NCBI GenBank assembly: GCA_027020915.1
Contig: JALUVF010000086.1
Span: 1 to 44,147 of the forward strand
DNA: 44,147 bases
Origin: a bacterium
Lineage (GTDB): Bacteria > Thermosulfidibacterota > Thermosulfidibacteria > Thermosulfidibacterales > B14-G1
Direction of reading: 5' to 3'
Under the pieces are notes generated by a model. The model saw only the letters and a list, made by a program, of their open reading frames with translations. It did not search any database and was not told the DNA's origin. Positions 7,777 through 17,405 of this stretch are shown here, one piece after another. A program made the translations under genes and the position numbers. How positions within the stretch are numbered: the first letter of the stretch is position 1; every line of letters begins with the position of its first letter.

Positions 7777-9363
7777 ATGGAGCTTGGCAAAACCCCCCGG
7801 GAGAAAGTCGAGGATGGCAGCCCACCCAAAGGGGTGGAGGCCATAGCCCTGGAGATATTCCGGACCCTGGCGGAGGTGTTTCCCGTATGCACCTGGAGCG
7901 ACGAGTTCTACCATTTCCCCCAGGCCCCACGGGATCACCCATGGGTCCAATGGGACGACTTCTCGCCGGGCACCATCCAGAGTCTCTCCCACAGGATGTC
8001 CCGCTGGAAGGTGCGGCTCCTGGGCCTAAAGGAAGAGACGGCCTCCCTGGACACCACCATCGATATCACCACACTTCTCAGGCTCGTCTCCACCCTCCAG
8101 GGGGAGCTCACCCAGGTTTGTCTCCACGAGACCCGGCCCACCCACTACCTGACCATCGCCTCCATAGGCCTGGCCCAAACCCTGGAGGAGGATCTGGAGA
8201 TCTGGCACAGGAGGGTGGAAAACCTCCCCCCTTTCCTGGACGAAGCCCGGGCCAACCTCAAAAGGATACCGGCCCTATTCCGGGATTTGGGACTGGAGAT
8301 GCTGAAGGAGGTCCAGACATGGACCGCCTCCCTCCAGAGCCTGCGTCCCGGCCTGGAGCCCGTCCTGGAGGCCCTGAACCGCCTGGGGCAACATCTCCAA
8401 AAGGTTTCAACCAGCAGGGAATTTCGGCTGGAGAGGGAGCTCCTGAACCTGGTCGTAAAGGACCATCTGGGCTGTGGCACGGATATAGAGGGGATTGGCC
8501 ACGAGCTGGAGAGGGAGATCCGGGAAGCGAAAGCCACCTTGACCCGAGAGGCCCATCGCGTCTCTCCAGGATTCTCCTGGCCCCAGGTACTGGACGCCCT
8601 CTCCCCTCCTCCCCTGCCCGAGAACGGTATCCTTGGCCTGTACACGGAAGCGGTGCAACAGCTGGGGAACCACTGTCTGGAGCACGGCCTGGTTTCAGAG
8701 GAACTCCTCCTCTCCTGCCCCGTAAGGGTAGCCCCCGTGCCCCCCTACCTCTCAACCATAAGGAGCGCCTCCTCCTACAGCATGCCCCCGGGATACCCTC
8801 CCAGAGGAGGCACCTTCTGGGTCATCAATGCCCGGACCGAGACCCCACCCCTGGACTACCAGATGCTGGCGGCCCACGAAACCTATCCGGGCCACCACCT
8901 CCTGGACGCCCACCGCTGGAGTCTGGGCCGGGTCCTGCGCCGCCCCATAGAGTCCCCCCTCTTCTACGAAGGATGGGCATGCTTCGCCGAGGAACTCCTG
9001 GCCCACACCGGGTACTTTCGGGGAGGGGTTGATGGGCTTCTCCTGGCCAAGCGCCGCCTCTGGCGCGCCGTCCGGGGCAAGGTGGACCTGGAGATCCAGA
9101 CGGGGGAAAGGGACCTCCCCTCTGCCGCCCAGCTTCTGGCGTCTCTTGGCATGGACAAAGACCGGGCCCTGGCCACGGTGGTCAAGTACACCCTGAACCC
9201 CGGATATCAGCTGTGCTACACCATGGGCCTCCTCCGCTTGAAGAGCCTCTACCAGGAGTTCGGCGGGAACAATCCCGTGGATTTTGCCCTCAATGTCCTG
9301 GGCCAGGGGGAAATAGGGTTCGACAACCTGAGGCTCCTTCTCATCCGGCGAAAAGCCATCTGA
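7777..9363 (+). CDS. DUF885-family zinc metallopeptidase-like protein
   Basis: The 528-residue product carries the DUF885 hallmark HETYPGHH at residues 367-374 and, about 30 residues on, EGWACFAEE (Glu398), matching the gluzincin pattern of two zinc-binding histidines plus a downstream glutamate ligand. There is no signal peptide, so it should be cytoplasmic. Substrates of this family are mostly unknown; a peptidase or carboxypeptidase role is inferred from the zinc site. It lies between hspR and the ATP-grasp gene on the same strand but 274 nt after hspR with its own -10, so it is not clearly part of the heat-shock operon. Its 3' end is 68 nt before the next gene. Confidence 0.85.
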   Translation: MELGKTPREKVEDGSPPKGVEAIALEIFRTLAEVFPVCTWSDEFYHFPQAPRDHPWVQWDDFSPGTIQSLSHRMSRWKVRLLGLKEETASLDTTIDITTLLRLVSTLQGELTQVCLHETRPTHYLTIASIGLAQTLEEDLEIWHRRVENLPPFLDEARANLKRIPALFRDLGLEMLKEVQTWTASLQSLRPGLEPVLEALNRLGQHLQKVSTSREFRLERELLNLVVKDHLGCGTDIEGIGHELEREIREAKATLTREAHRVSPGFSWPQVLDALSPPPLPENGILGLYTEAVQQLGNHCLEHGLVSEELLLSCPVRVAPVPPYLSTIRSASSYSMPPGYPPRGGTFWVINARTETPPLDYQMLAAHETYPGHHLLDAHRWSLGRVLRRPIESPLFYEGWACFAEELLAHTGYFRGGVDGLLLAKRRLWRAVRGKVDLEIQTGERDLPSAAQLLASLGMDKDRALATVVKYTLNPGYQLCYTMGLLRLKSLYQEFGGNNPVDFALNVLGQGEIGFDNLRLLLIRRKAI

Positions 9364-9431
9364 GATCGTCATCCCTTTACGCTGGGAGAGATATCTTTTA
9401 TTTAAAGAACCACTTTCACTGGAGGAGAGAC

Positions 9432-10838
9432 TTGACAGGCTTTTGGGGATACCACTCGGAATGGAACCTGGGCAGCCCCGGAGGATGGGACTACCAGCGC
9501 ATCACCCAGGAGATAGGGAAAGCCGTGTGGGAGAGGCTGAACCAGATCCGCCCCACGGGGGTGAACCTGGACTTCGACCATCCCCTCCTCTACCCCGTGG
9601 TGGGCTTCACAGAGATGCTGGTCCATCTCCACCGCACCCGGGAAGGCTCCAATCCGGGAGTGATCGCCGTGGTGGCCGAGGAAGAGACCCTGGAAGACGT
9701 GACAGAAAACATCAACCTGGCCCGTCGTCTCGACAGATTCCAGGGCATAACGGGGGTGCTCATAGCCCCCCACCAGCTGGAGCTGAAGAAGGGCAAGGTG
9801 TGCTACAGGGGACGGCCCGTCTCCGTGATCTTCATGGACTTCAACACCGACGTACTCCTAAAACTCCACAAGAAACACAACCTCACTCCCCTTCTCCAGG
9901 CCGTTCGGGAGCACCGGGTCATCAACCCCCGGGGAATGGAACCCATCAACGTAAAGAGCATGTTCGAGGTTCTCACCAGTTCCCCCGGCGGCCGGTTCCA
10001 CCCGGAGATATTGAGACGCACACCCTGGACCCGCCGGTTCTATCCCAGAAAGACCCAGGGGCCCCGGGGGGAAAAGATACCGGACCTGTTGGAGTGGACC
10101 CGGACCCACTGGGAGAGCCTGGTCTTGAAACCCACCCGGGGCTACTCGGGACGGGGAGTGAGGGTAGGCGGGGTGCATAAAGACGCCGACGAGGCCATAG
10201 AACTCGCCCTGAAGGGGGAAGAGTACATCGTCCAAGAGAAGATCCCCCTCCACCTCTGGGCAGAGGAGATCCCCGAACTGGATGAAGAGGAGGGCAGACT
10301 CATCCTGAAGCCCTACCAGACGGACTTCCGATGCCTGGTGGGACCGGGGAGGGTATTCGGCTTCCTGTGCCGCTACGGCAAGGTCCCCACCAACGTGGGG
10401 AGCGGCGGGGGGGTCCAGCCCTTGGGTGTCCTCCGTTCCCCCATGGAAGTGAGAGAGGCCGTAGAGCGGATCAACCGCTCCCTCCTGGATCTAGGACCCC
10501 GGGATCTGGCCCACCTGGTGGAGATGCAAAAGAGTATGGCCCTGGAGCAGAGGTTCACCTATCTCCTGGGTCCCATCAAGATCGCCCTGAGACCCAGAGT
10601 CATCACTCCCCGGCAGATAGAGGCCCTGAAGGGTTACTGTGCCGCCCTCTGGGCAGACTGTATCACCCTGGAGAAGATGTGGCTTTCGGGAGAGCTGGAC
10701 CACATGGTCAACATAGAAGAGGAAGAACTGGAGATAGCCCGCTCTCAACCCTGGGGAGGCTCTCCCGCCATCATCGCCTCCGACGGGCTCTTCAGTTTCG
10801 GAGCCCACGTGGAGAAGAAAAATGGAAATAAAGGCTGA
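9432..10838 (+). CDS. ATP-grasp-like protein (circularly permuted / glutathionylspermidine-synthase-like)
   Basis: The 468-residue product has an N-terminal domain (about 1-180) with an NPRGMEPINVKSMFEVL stretch like the NP...K..F segment of circularly permuted ATP-grasp enzymes, then an ATP-grasp lysine/glycine loop LKPTRGYSGRGVRVG at about 232-246, and a later metal-site-like region. Such enzymes join a carboxylate to an amine through an acyl-phosphate; the substrate here is unknown. I chose TTG at 9432 because GGAGGAGA sits just upstream and an earlier start would run about 150 nt into the DUF885 gene. The methyltransferase gene overlaps its end by 17 nt, so the two products probably act on one compound. 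Confidence 0.65.
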   Translation: MTGFWGYHSEWNLGSPGGWDYQRITQEIGKAVWERLNQIRPTGVNLDFDHPLLYPVVGFTEMLVHLHRTREGSNPGVIAVVAEEETLEDVTENINLARRLDRFQGITGVLIAPHQLELKKGKVCYRGRPVSVIFMDFNTDVLLKLHKKHNLTPLLQAVREHRVINPRGMEPINVKSMFEVLTSSPGGRFHPEILRRTPWTRRFYPRKTQGPRGEKIPDLLEWTRTHWESLVLKPTRGYSGRGVRVGGVHKDADEAIELALKGEEYIVQEKIPLHLWAEEIPELDEEEGRLILKPYQTDFRCLVGPGRVFGFLCRYGKVPTNVGSGGGVQPLGVLRSPMEVREAVERINRSLLDLGPRDLAHLVEMQKSMALEQRFTYLLGPIKIALRPRVITPRQIEALKGYCAALWADCITLEKMWLSGELDHMVNIEEEELEIARSQPWGGSPAIIASDGLFSFGAHVEKKNGNKG

Positions 10839-11601
10839 CCCCCAGTGGTGGAAGAGCCTCTTCGACGGGATATACCTGCTGACCGATGCCCGCTCTGTCA
10901 GGGATGAGGAGATCACCCGCCTGGAGGTGAACATCATCTGCCATCTCCTCCCCCTCCGAGAAGACCACTGGATCCTGGACCTCTGCGGAGGTCAGGGAAG
11001 ACATAGCCTGGAACTCACCCGGCGAGGCTACAGAAGGTGCACGGTCCTCGACTATTCCGGCCGCCTTCTCAAGTATGGAAAGGCCCTGGCCACTCCACGG
11101 GGCCTTCCCGTGGCCTTCGTCCAGGGCGATGCTCGGAACCTGGGGCTGGCCTCAGGGGCGTTCCACCATGTCATCGTCATGGGAAACTCCCTGGGATACT
11201 CCCCAGACCCAGAGGACGATGGATTGATTCTGTCCGAGGCCCATCGCGTGTTGCGTGGGGGGGGATGGCTCCTGATAGATGTGGCCGACGGTACCAAGGT
11301 GAGAGCCAGTTTCAACCCCAATGTCTGGCACGAAATCGGCCCTGACATAGTGGTCTGCCGACAGCGCAGGATGAATCATGACTCCATCACTACCCGGGAG
11401 ATGGTCATCAGCAAGAAGAAGGGTCTCATCCGCGACTCCGCTTACTCCATACGCCTCTATCACCCCCAGGCCCTGGCCACCCTCTTAGAAAAGGTGGGGT
11501 TCACCCATGTGAGGGTCTACCCGAGCTTCTCCCCCCACAAGGACAAAGAGGACTATGGGTTCATGAACCATCGGGTGATAATCACGGCCCAGAAGTCCTA
11601 G
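10822..11601 (+). CDS. Class I SAM-dependent methyltransferase
   Basis: The 259-residue protein has the Rossmann SAM-binding motif I at about residues 51-60 (ILDLCGGQGR), an acidic residue after the second strand (VLDYSG), FVQGDARNL as the motif II region, and LRGGGWLLIDVADG as motif III. Its substrate is not evident. It starts inside the 3' end of the ATP-grasp gene (17-nt overlap) behind GGAGAAG, so the two are translationally coupled. Its stop codon shares the palindrome CTAG (11598-11601) with the stop of the convergent DJ-1/PfpI gene. Confidence 0.85.
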   Translation: MEIKADPQWWKSLFDGIYLLTDARSVRDEEITRLEVNIICHLLPLREDHWILDLCGGQGRHSLELTRRGYRRCTVLDYSGRLLKYGKALATPRGLPVAFVQGDARNLGLASGAFHHVIVMGNSLGYSPDPEDDGLILSEAHRVLRGGGWLLIDVADGTKVRASFNPNVWHEIGPDIVVCRQRRMNHDSITTREMVISKKKGLIRDSAYSIRLYHPQALATLLEKVGFTHVRVYPSFSPHKDKEDYGFMNHRVIITAQKS

Positions 11602-12386
11602 CCCCCCCGGCGGCCCTTTCCCAAAACCCCATACTCCTGCAACATCTCGACAAAAGCGAAAGAGAAGTTGTACACGTCCCCCGGCCAGCGGGCAGACAGG
11701 TAGTTCCTGTCCCTGACACTAAACCCCCTGTGGATGCTTTCACCACTGTCCCGCAACAGGGGGAAAGGCCCCCTCAAAAAGTTCTTCGGAGTGGCCAAGG
11801 CAGATTTCACCTCATCTTCCACGGTCCGCCCCGGATAGGTGAGGTAGTAGTCTCCCAGCCACAGCCTGGTCAGGTGATAGGCCAGTAACTCCTGGGACTT
11901 CAAAAGGGAAGTGGTCTTATAGTCCCGGATAACCGACCTTCCCGTCCCGGGATCCATACTCCTGGCCACCAGGAGCACCCCATGACAGATGGCCGCCACG
12001 GGTTTGCCGGCAAGGAAGAACCGGGCCACCAGGCTCTGCAACACCTCCGACTCCAGATACTCCCTGACCCCCTTGTGGTGTCCCCCGGGAAGGAGAATCC
12101 CATGGAACTCCCCTTCTTCAACATCCGTATATTTTAACGGGTTACAAAAGGAGGCACTCTTCTCCATTTCACCATAGGCCTCCACACCATCCCTCCTCGC
12201 CCTCAAAAGCCACTTCCATACCCCCAACCCTCTCCCCGTGAGCATTATGGCGTCGGCAGCCCCTTTCTCGCCCCGGGGAGTCACAAACACCACCTCACAG
12301 TGATTCTCAGACAGAATCTTCCAGGGGATAGCCGCCTCGGTAGGGTCAAACCCATAACTCGGAAGGGGTATCAAAATCCTCGCCAT
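11598..12386 (-). CDS. DJ-1/PfpI superfamily protein
   Basis: The 262-residue protein shows the class I glutamine-amidotransferase-like fold: RILIPLPSYGFDP at the N-terminus, GILLPGGHHKGV before the nucleophile, and the nucleophile elbow AAICHGVLLVA with Cys134. Relatives include protein/nucleotide deglycases, Hsp31-type chaperones and proteases; which of these applies cannot be decided. The ATG at 12386 follows AGGTGA at a proper distance; the longer reading to 12431 lacks a ribosome-binding site. It ends tail to tail with the methyltransferase (4-nt overlap) and is divergent from clpB, so it may be stress-related. Confidence 0.8.
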   Translation of the reverse strand: MARILIPLPSYGFDPTEAAIPWKILSENHCEVVFVTPRGEKGAADAIMLTGRGLGVWKWLLRARRDGVEAYGEMEKSASFCNPLKYTDVEEGEFHGILLPGGHHKGVREYLESEVLQSLVARFFLAGKPVAAICHGVLLVARSMDPGTGRSVIRDYKTTSLLKSQELLAYHLTRLWLGDYYLTYPGRTVEDEVKSALATPKNFLRGPFPLLRDSGESIHRGFSVRDRNYLSARWPGDVYNFSFAFVEMLQEYGVLGKGRRGG

Positions 12387-12449
12387 CATCTTCACCTGCC
12401 ATACCCTACCAACGCCCATCCATCCCTTCAATAGATTTGGGATTTCCCC

Positions 12450-12479
12450 TTGACAATCTCCCCTCCGGGTGAATATTTT
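12450..12479 (+). promoter_or_regulatory. Candidate promoter of clpB
   Basis: A perfect TTGACA (12450-12455) is followed after 18 nt by TATTTT (12474-12479); ATATTT one base earlier gives a 17-nt spacer. Transcription would begin near 12487, about 58 nt before the clpB ATG. Confidence 0.6.
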
Positions 12480-12499
12480 AGTCTGGAGTTATCATATTT

Positions 12500-12519
12500 C
12501 TTGAGTGAGTTATTGAAAG
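12500..12519 (+). promoter_or_regulatory. HspR half-site (CTTGAGT) in the clpB leader
   Basis: A perfect left HAIR half CTTGAGT lies at 12500-12506, just downstream of the predicted transcription start. The matching right half is poor: TTGAAAG (12513-12519), at 6-nt spacing, keeps only the final AAG. It may be a weak HspR site or chance, but clpB is a classical HspR target. Confidence 0.4.
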
Positions 12520-12544
12520 AAACGCCCTTTAGAGGAGGAGAGAG

Positions 12545-15193
12545 ATGTTGAACATAGAGAAACTCACGGTGAAGGCCCAGGAGGCCGTGAGACGGGCCTA
12601 TTCCCTGGCCCAGGAGTACGGCCACCAGCAGATGGAACCGGAGCACCTGTTCCATGCCCTCCTGGAGCAGAAGGAGGGCATCGTGGTGCCCATCCTCCAG
12701 AAGCTGGGGCTGGACGTAACACTGCTATCCAAACAGACCCTGGAGGCCCTCCAGAAGTATCCCAGGGTGGAGGGCACGGGGGAGGTTTATCTGTCTCCCC
12801 GGCTTAAGAAGGTTTTCGACAGGGCCATGAAGGAGGCCGAAGAACTCAAGGACGAGTATGTGAGCACCGAGCACCTGGTCCTGGCCATCCTGGAGGAGAA
12901 GGACTCCTACGTCCACGACATCCTGGTCTCCCAGGGTGTGAACCGGGAGACCTTTATGAAGGCCCTCCAGGAGGTGAGGGGCCCCCACAGGGTGACGGAT
13001 CAGGCCCCAGAGGAGAAGTACCAGGCCCTGAAGCGCTATTGCACGGACCTGACGGAGCTGGCCAGAAAGGGTAAACTGGACCCCGTCATCGGCAGAGACG
13101 AGGAGATCCGCAGGGTGATCCAGATCCTCTGCCGGCGCCGGAAGAACAACCCCTGCCTCATAGGCGACGCCGGTGTGGGCAAGACGGCCATCGTGGAGGG
13201 CCTGGCCCAGCGCATCGCATCGGGGGACGTACCCACCACCCTCCAGGACAAGTCCATTCTGGCCCTGGACATGGGCGCCCTCATCGCCGGTGCCAAGTAC
13301 AGGGGCGAGTTCGAGGACAGGCTCAAGGCCGTGCTCAAGGAGATCCAGGAATCGGAGGGGCGCATCATCCTCTTCATCGACGAGATCCACACCGTGGTGG
13401 GGGCCGGAGCCGCCGAAGGGGCCATGGACGCCTCCAACCTCCTTAAACCCGCCCTGGCCAGGGGTGAGCTCCACTGTATCGGAGCCACCACCATAGACGA
13501 GTACCGGAAGTACATCGAGAAGGACCCCGCCCTGGAGCGCAGGTTCCAGCCCGTCCTGGTGACGGAGCCCAGCGTGGAAGACACCATCTCCATCCTCAGG
13601 GGCATCAAGGAGAAGTACGAGATCCACCACGGGGTGAAGATATCCGATTCGGCCCTGGTGGCGGCGGCTTACCTCTCCCACAGGTACCTGCCCGACAGGA
13701 GACTGCCGGATAAGGCCATCGACCTCATCGACGAGGCAGCGGCCAAGCTGCGCATGGAGATAGACTCCATGCCCGCCGAGCTGGACGAGCTGGACAGGAA
13801 GATCCGCCAGCTGGAGATCGAGCGTCAGGTGGTGAAGCGGGAGGACAACCCCGCCGCCAGGGAGCGCCTCAGGAAGATCGAGGAGGAAATCGGCAAGCTC
13901 AAGGAGAAGTACGAGGAGCTCAAGGCCCAGTGGCTGGCGGAGAAAGAGGTGATCCAGAGGATCCGTCAGATCAAGGAAGAGATGGACCAGGCCCGCCTGG
14001 AGCTGGAGAGGGCCGAGAGGGCCGGAGATCTGGAGAAGGCCGCCCGCCTCAAGTACGACACCCTGGTGAGGCTCCAGAAGGAGCTGGAGGAGCAGACCCA
14101 GCGCCTCAAGGAGATCCAGAGCCGCAGATCCATGCTCAAGGAGGAGGTGGACGAGGAAGACGTGGCCGAGATCGTCTCCAAGTGGACGGGTATCCCCGTG
14201 AGCAAGCTCCTCCAGGAGGAGGCGGAGAAGCTCCTCCACATGGAGGAGGCCCTCCACAGGCGGGTGGTGGGCCAGGATGTGGCGGTGAAGGCCGTGGCCG
14301 AGGCCATCCGCAGGGCCAGGGCAGGCCTGGCCGATCCCAACAGGCCCCTGGCGTCCTTCCTCTTCCTGGGTCCCACGGGCGTGGGCAAGACGGAGCTGGC
14401 CCGGGCCCTGGCCGAGTTCCTCTTCGACGACGAGAATGCCATGGTGCGTCTGGACATGAGCGAATACATGGAACGCCACTCCGTGGCCAGGCTCATCGGT
14501 GCACCCCCGGGCTATGTGGGCTACGAGGAAGGTGGCCAGCTCACGGAAGCCGTGCGCAGACGCCCCTACTCCGTGGTGTTGCTGGACGAGATAGAGAAGG
14601 CCCATCCCGAGGTCTTCAACATCCTCCTCCAGATCCTGGAAGACGGAAGGCTCACCGACTCCAAGGGGAACGTGGTCTCCTTCAAGAACACGGTGATCAT
14701 CATGACCTCCAACGTGGGCAGCGAATTCATCACAGCACCCAGGGCTCCCTACGGTACCGCCGAATACGAACTGGAGTATAAGCGCATGAGGGATCTGGTT
14801 CTCCAGGAGCTCCAGCGCCATTTCAGGCCCGAGTTCCTCAACAGGATAGACGAAATCATAGTATTCCACTCCCTGGACAAAGAGCACATGAAGGCCATCG
14901 TGGACCTCCTCATCAACAGGCTCAGAAAGCGCCTGGCAGACCGCAAAATTGACATAGAGCTAACTTCAGCGGTAAAAGATTTCCTGGTAGAGGTGGGCTT
15001 CGATCCTCAGTACGGTGCCAGGCCCCTTAGGAGAGCCGTGCAGAAATACATAGAGAATCCTCTGGCCCAACTCATCCTTAAGGGCGAAGTGAAGCCTGGA
15101 CACAAGGTGTTAGTGGACATGGAGGGGAATGAGATACGCTTCATTCCCCAAGAGACGGCGGAAGACGAAGTGATTGAAGCCGAGGTGGTCTAA
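12545..15193 (+). CDS. clpB: ATP-dependent disaggregase ClpB
   Basis: The 882-residue AAA+ protein rescues aggregated proteins together with DnaK/DnaJ. Visible in order: the N-terminal Clp repeat domain, first nucleotide-binding domain with GDAGVGKT and LFIDEIHT, a long charged coiled-coil middle domain (about 400-540) rich in [10 protein letters not shown]-type heptads, and the second AAA+ module with [10 protein letters not shown] and the [13 protein letters not shown] stretch. Presence of the middle domain separates ClpB from ClpA/ClpC. GAGGAGAGAG precedes the ATG. It is followed after 3 nt by a sigma-factor gene. Confidence 0.97.
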   Translation: MLNIEKLTVKAQEAVRRAYSLAQEYGHQQMEPEHLFHALLEQKEGIVVPILQKLGLDVTLLSKQTLEALQKYPRVEGTGEVYLSPRLKKVFDRAMKEAEELKDEYVSTEHLVLAILEEKDSYVHDILVSQGVNRETFMKALQEVRGPHRVTDQAPEEKYQALKRYCTDLTELARKGKLDPVIGRDEEIRRVIQILCRRRKNNPCLIGDAGVGKTAIVEGLAQRIASGDVPTTLQDKSILALDMGALIAGAKYRGEFEDRLKAVLKEIQESEGRIILFIDEIHTVVGAGAAEGAMDASNLLKPALARGELHCIGATTIDEYRKYIEKDPALERRFQPVLVTEPSVEDTISILRGIKEKYEIHHGVKISDSALVAAAYLSHRYLPDRRLPDKAIDLIDEAAAKLRMEIDSMPAELDELDRKIRQLEIERQVVKREDNPAARERLRKIEEEIGKLKEKYEELKAQWLAEKEVIQRIRQIKEEMDQARLELERAERAGDLEKAARLKYDTLVRLQKELEEQTQRLKEIQSRRSMLKEEVDEEDVAEIVSKWTGIPVSKLLQEEAEKLLHMEEALHRRVVGQDVAVKAVAEAIRRARAGLADPNRPLASFLFLGPTGVGKTELARALAEFLFDDENAMVRLDMSEYMERHSVARLIGAPPGYVGYEEGGQLTEAVRRRPYSVVLLDEIEKAHPEVFNILLQILEDGRLTDSKGNVVSFKNTVIIMTSNVGSEFITAPRAPYGTAEYELEYKRMRDLVLQELQRHFRPEFLNRIDEIIVFHSLDKEHMKAIVDLLINRLRKRLADRKIDIELTSAVKDFLVEVGFDPQYGARPLRRAVQKYIENPLAQLILKGEVKPGHKVLVDMEGNEIRFIPQETAEDEVIEAEVV

Positions 15194-15196
15194 GAG

Positions 15197-16189
15197 ATGA
15201 CCAAAACCAAAGAACCTCCCGAGGAAAAGGAGAAGGAAGGTAAGGCGGAAGAGGAGAGGGAAGACCTCTCCCCTTCCCCCCTCCTCTCCGTCACCCTGGA
15301 AGAGGATAAAATCTCCACGGAAGATCCCCTGGAGCTGGTGGAGGAGTTCAAGGTCACCCCTGAGGAGGCCTTAAGCAGCTATCTCAAAAGGATCAGCAAG
15401 TACCCCGTCCTCTCCAGGGAGGAAGAGATAGAGCTGGCCCGCAGGGCCCAGGGGGGAGACAAGGAGGCCATGAAGAAGCTCATCGAGTCCAATCTCCGCT
15501 TCGTGGTCTCCGTGGCCAGTAAATACCGGGGATACGGTATCCCCATCATGGACCTGATAAACGAGGGGAACCTGGGCCTCATTCAGGCGGCCAAGAGATT
15601 CGATCCCGAACGGGGAGTGAAATTCATCTCCTACGCCGTCTGGTGGATCAAGCAGGCCATCATGCAGGCCCTGGCGGAGCAGTCGGGAGCCGTGAGGCTT
15701 CCCCTGAAACAGGCAGGAGTACTGCTCCGCATTCGCAACAAGTTCGAGGAACTCTCCCAGAAACTGGGCCGGGAACCCACCACCGAAGAGCTGGCCGAAG
15801 AGCTCCACATGGAACCCCATGACATTGAGGACATCCTCAGGGTGGCCCGCATTCACCTCTCCCTGGAGTCCCCCATCAACAGGGACGAAGACGAAGATAC
15901 CACCTTCCTGGATCTCATGGAGGAGGAGAAGATGCCCAGCACCGAGGACCAGATGCTCAAATGGTCCCTCTCCACCCAGATCCAGGACCTGCTCAAGGAG
16001 CTCAACCCCCGGGAGGCCCTCATCCTCAGGTGCCGTTTCGGCCTGGACACCGACAGGCCCATGACCCTGGAAGAGGTGGGGAAAATGCTGGGCATAAGCA
16101 GGGAGAGGGTGAGGCAGTTGGAGGCCCGGGCTCTGGACAAACTGAAGAAGATTGCTGTAGCTAAGAGATTGGAGGACTACCTCAACTGA
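15197..16189 (+). CDS. Sigma-70 family RNA polymerase sigma factor (RpoD/RpoS type)
   Basis: The 330-residue protein has an acidic N-terminal region (about 1-60), then regions 1.2 to 2.4 (NLRFVVSVASKYRGYGIPIMDLINEGNLGL; YAVWWIKQAI), region 3, and region 4 with LNPREALILRCRFGLD and the helix-turn-helix ISRERVRQLEARALDKLKK. It lacks the large non-conserved insert of proteobacterial RpoD and the RpoH box, so it looks like an RpoS-like or alternative group 2 factor; a compact primary sigma factor cannot be excluded. It starts only 3 nt after the clpB stop, with its ribosome-binding site inside the clpB end, so it should rise with clpB under stress. Confidence 0.9.
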   Translation: MTKTKEPPEEKEKEGKAEEEREDLSPSPLLSVTLEEDKISTEDPLELVEEFKVTPEEALSSYLKRISKYPVLSREEEIELARRAQGGDKEAMKKLIESNLRFVVSVASKYRGYGIPIMDLINEGNLGLIQAAKRFDPERGVKFISYAVWWIKQAIMQALAEQSGAVRLPLKQAGVLLRIRNKFEELSQKLGREPTTEELAEELHMEPHDIEDILRVARIHLSLESPINRDEDEDTTFLDLMEEEKMPSTEDQMLKWSLSTQIQDLLKELNPREALILRCRFGLDTDRPMTLEEVGKMLGISRERVRQLEARALDKLKKIAVAKRLEDYLN

Positions 16190-16229
16190 GGAAGATTGGA
16201 AGCTCACTTTCCAGAAGGAGAGTTGCGGC

Positions 16230-17375
16230 ATGAAGATCTGGAGCTACCACCTACCCACCAGGGTACACTTTGGAGAAGGAGCACTGGAGAAACTGGAAGA
16301 GATCCTCAAAGGCTACGGCGATACCCGCCGGGTCCTGGTCATCAGCGGCAGCCACCATATCAAGGCCTCCGGTCTGGAAGAGAGACTCACAGGGATCATC
16401 AGGAAGGTGCGCAAGGAGCCCACATTCTACACTAAGGTTCCCCCCGAGCCCACTGTAGACGCCGTTGAAGATGCCCTCGCCTTTGCCAAGAGCGTTTGGC
16501 CCCACATAGTGGTGGGAGTGGGGGGAGGCAGTCCCCTGGACGTGGCCAAGGTGGTGGCCATGATGCTCACCAACGGAGGCCGGGCAGCCTCTTTGGTGGG
16601 GGTATACGAACCTTTCAAGAGAGACGGCATCCCCTACATCGCCGTTCCCACCACCAGCGGTTCAGGTTCAGAGGTGACCCCCTACGCCGTACTCATTGAC
16701 CCCTCCGTCCCCCGCAAGGCCCCCATAGTGAGCCGCAGGAGCTTCGCCGTCCATGCCCTGATCGACCCCGCCCTCACCCTCTCATGTCCCCCGGCCCTCA
16801 CCGCCAGGACCGGGGTGGATGCCCTCTCCCACTGCATAGAAGCCTTCCTCTCCCGCCGGGCCACGCCTCTGACGGACCTTACAGCCAGGGAAGGGGCCAG
16901 GCTGGTCTTCCAATACCTCCCAGAAGCCATCAAGAACGGGGAGGATACCAGGGCTCGGGAGAAGATGGCCCTGGCCAGCCTCATGGGGGGCATCTCCATT
17001 TCAGGAGCAGGGGCAGGCCTCATCCACCAGCTGGGCCATGGGTTGGCTGTCTTGAACGGCATGTCCCACGGGGAATCCATGGCCCTTTTCATGGTGCCCG
17101 TCCTGGAGTTCTACGGAGAAGCCGCGGGCGAGAAGCTGGAAGAGCTGGCCTTCCAGGCAGAGGTGGACCCTCCCCAGTTCCTGGATTGGCTCAGGGGCTG
17201 GCTGGCCTCCATGGACCTGCCCGTATCCCTGGCCCAGGTGAACTACGACCCCTCTTGGAAAGAACAGATAGCAGAGCTGGTCCTATCCAGAAAGAGCATC
17301 ATGGAGGTCTTGCCCCTGGTCCCCACTAAAGAGGATCTCCTGGAAATTCTGGACAAAATGGCCGATACAGGCTAA
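16230..17375 (+). CDS. Iron-containing (group III) alcohol dehydrogenase
   Basis: The 381-residue protein has the NAD(P)-binding GGGSPLDVAK motif at about residue 95, TTSGSGSEVTPYAVL, and the metal-binding region GVDALSHCIEAF plus GLIHQLGHGLAVLNGMSHG, supplying the Asp and three His ligands of the FucO/AdhB family. It would interconvert an alcohol and aldehyde or ketone; substrate is not predictable. The start follows AGAAGGAGAG. It is 40 nt after the sigma-factor gene and 30 nt before the small anchored protein, so it may be on the clpB transcript. Confidence 0.92.
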   Translation: MKIWSYHLPTRVHFGEGALEKLEEILKGYGDTRRVLVISGSHHIKASGLEERLTGIIRKVRKEPTFYTKVPPEPTVDAVEDALAFAKSVWPHIVVGVGGGSPLDVAKVVAMMLTNGGRAASLVGVYEPFKRDGIPYIAVPTTSGSGSEVTPYAVLIDPSVPRKAPIVSRRSFAVHALIDPALTLSCPPALTARTGVDALSHCIEAFLSRRATPLTDLTAREGARLVFQYLPEAIKNGEDTRAREKMALASLMGGISISGAGAGLIHQLGHGLAVLNGMSHGESMALFMVPVLEFYGEAAGEKLEELAFQAEVDPPQFLDWLRGWLASMDLPVSLAQVNYDPSWKEQIAELVLSRKSIMEVLPLVPTKEDLLEILDKMADTG

Positions 17376-17405
17376 CTACACCGAATCCAAGGAGGAAAGA
17401 TTCCC

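Noticed and set aside
9213-9431. Upstream extension of the ATP-grasp protein to an ATG at 9213
   Set aside because: It would overlap the DUF885 gene by about 150 nt, adds unrelated sequence and has no ribosome-binding site; TTG at 9432 is better supported.
12725-14887. A 720-codon minus-strand frame opposite clpB
   Set aside because: It is purely antisense to a well-defined clpB, rich in Gly, Leu and His, and has no recognisable domain.
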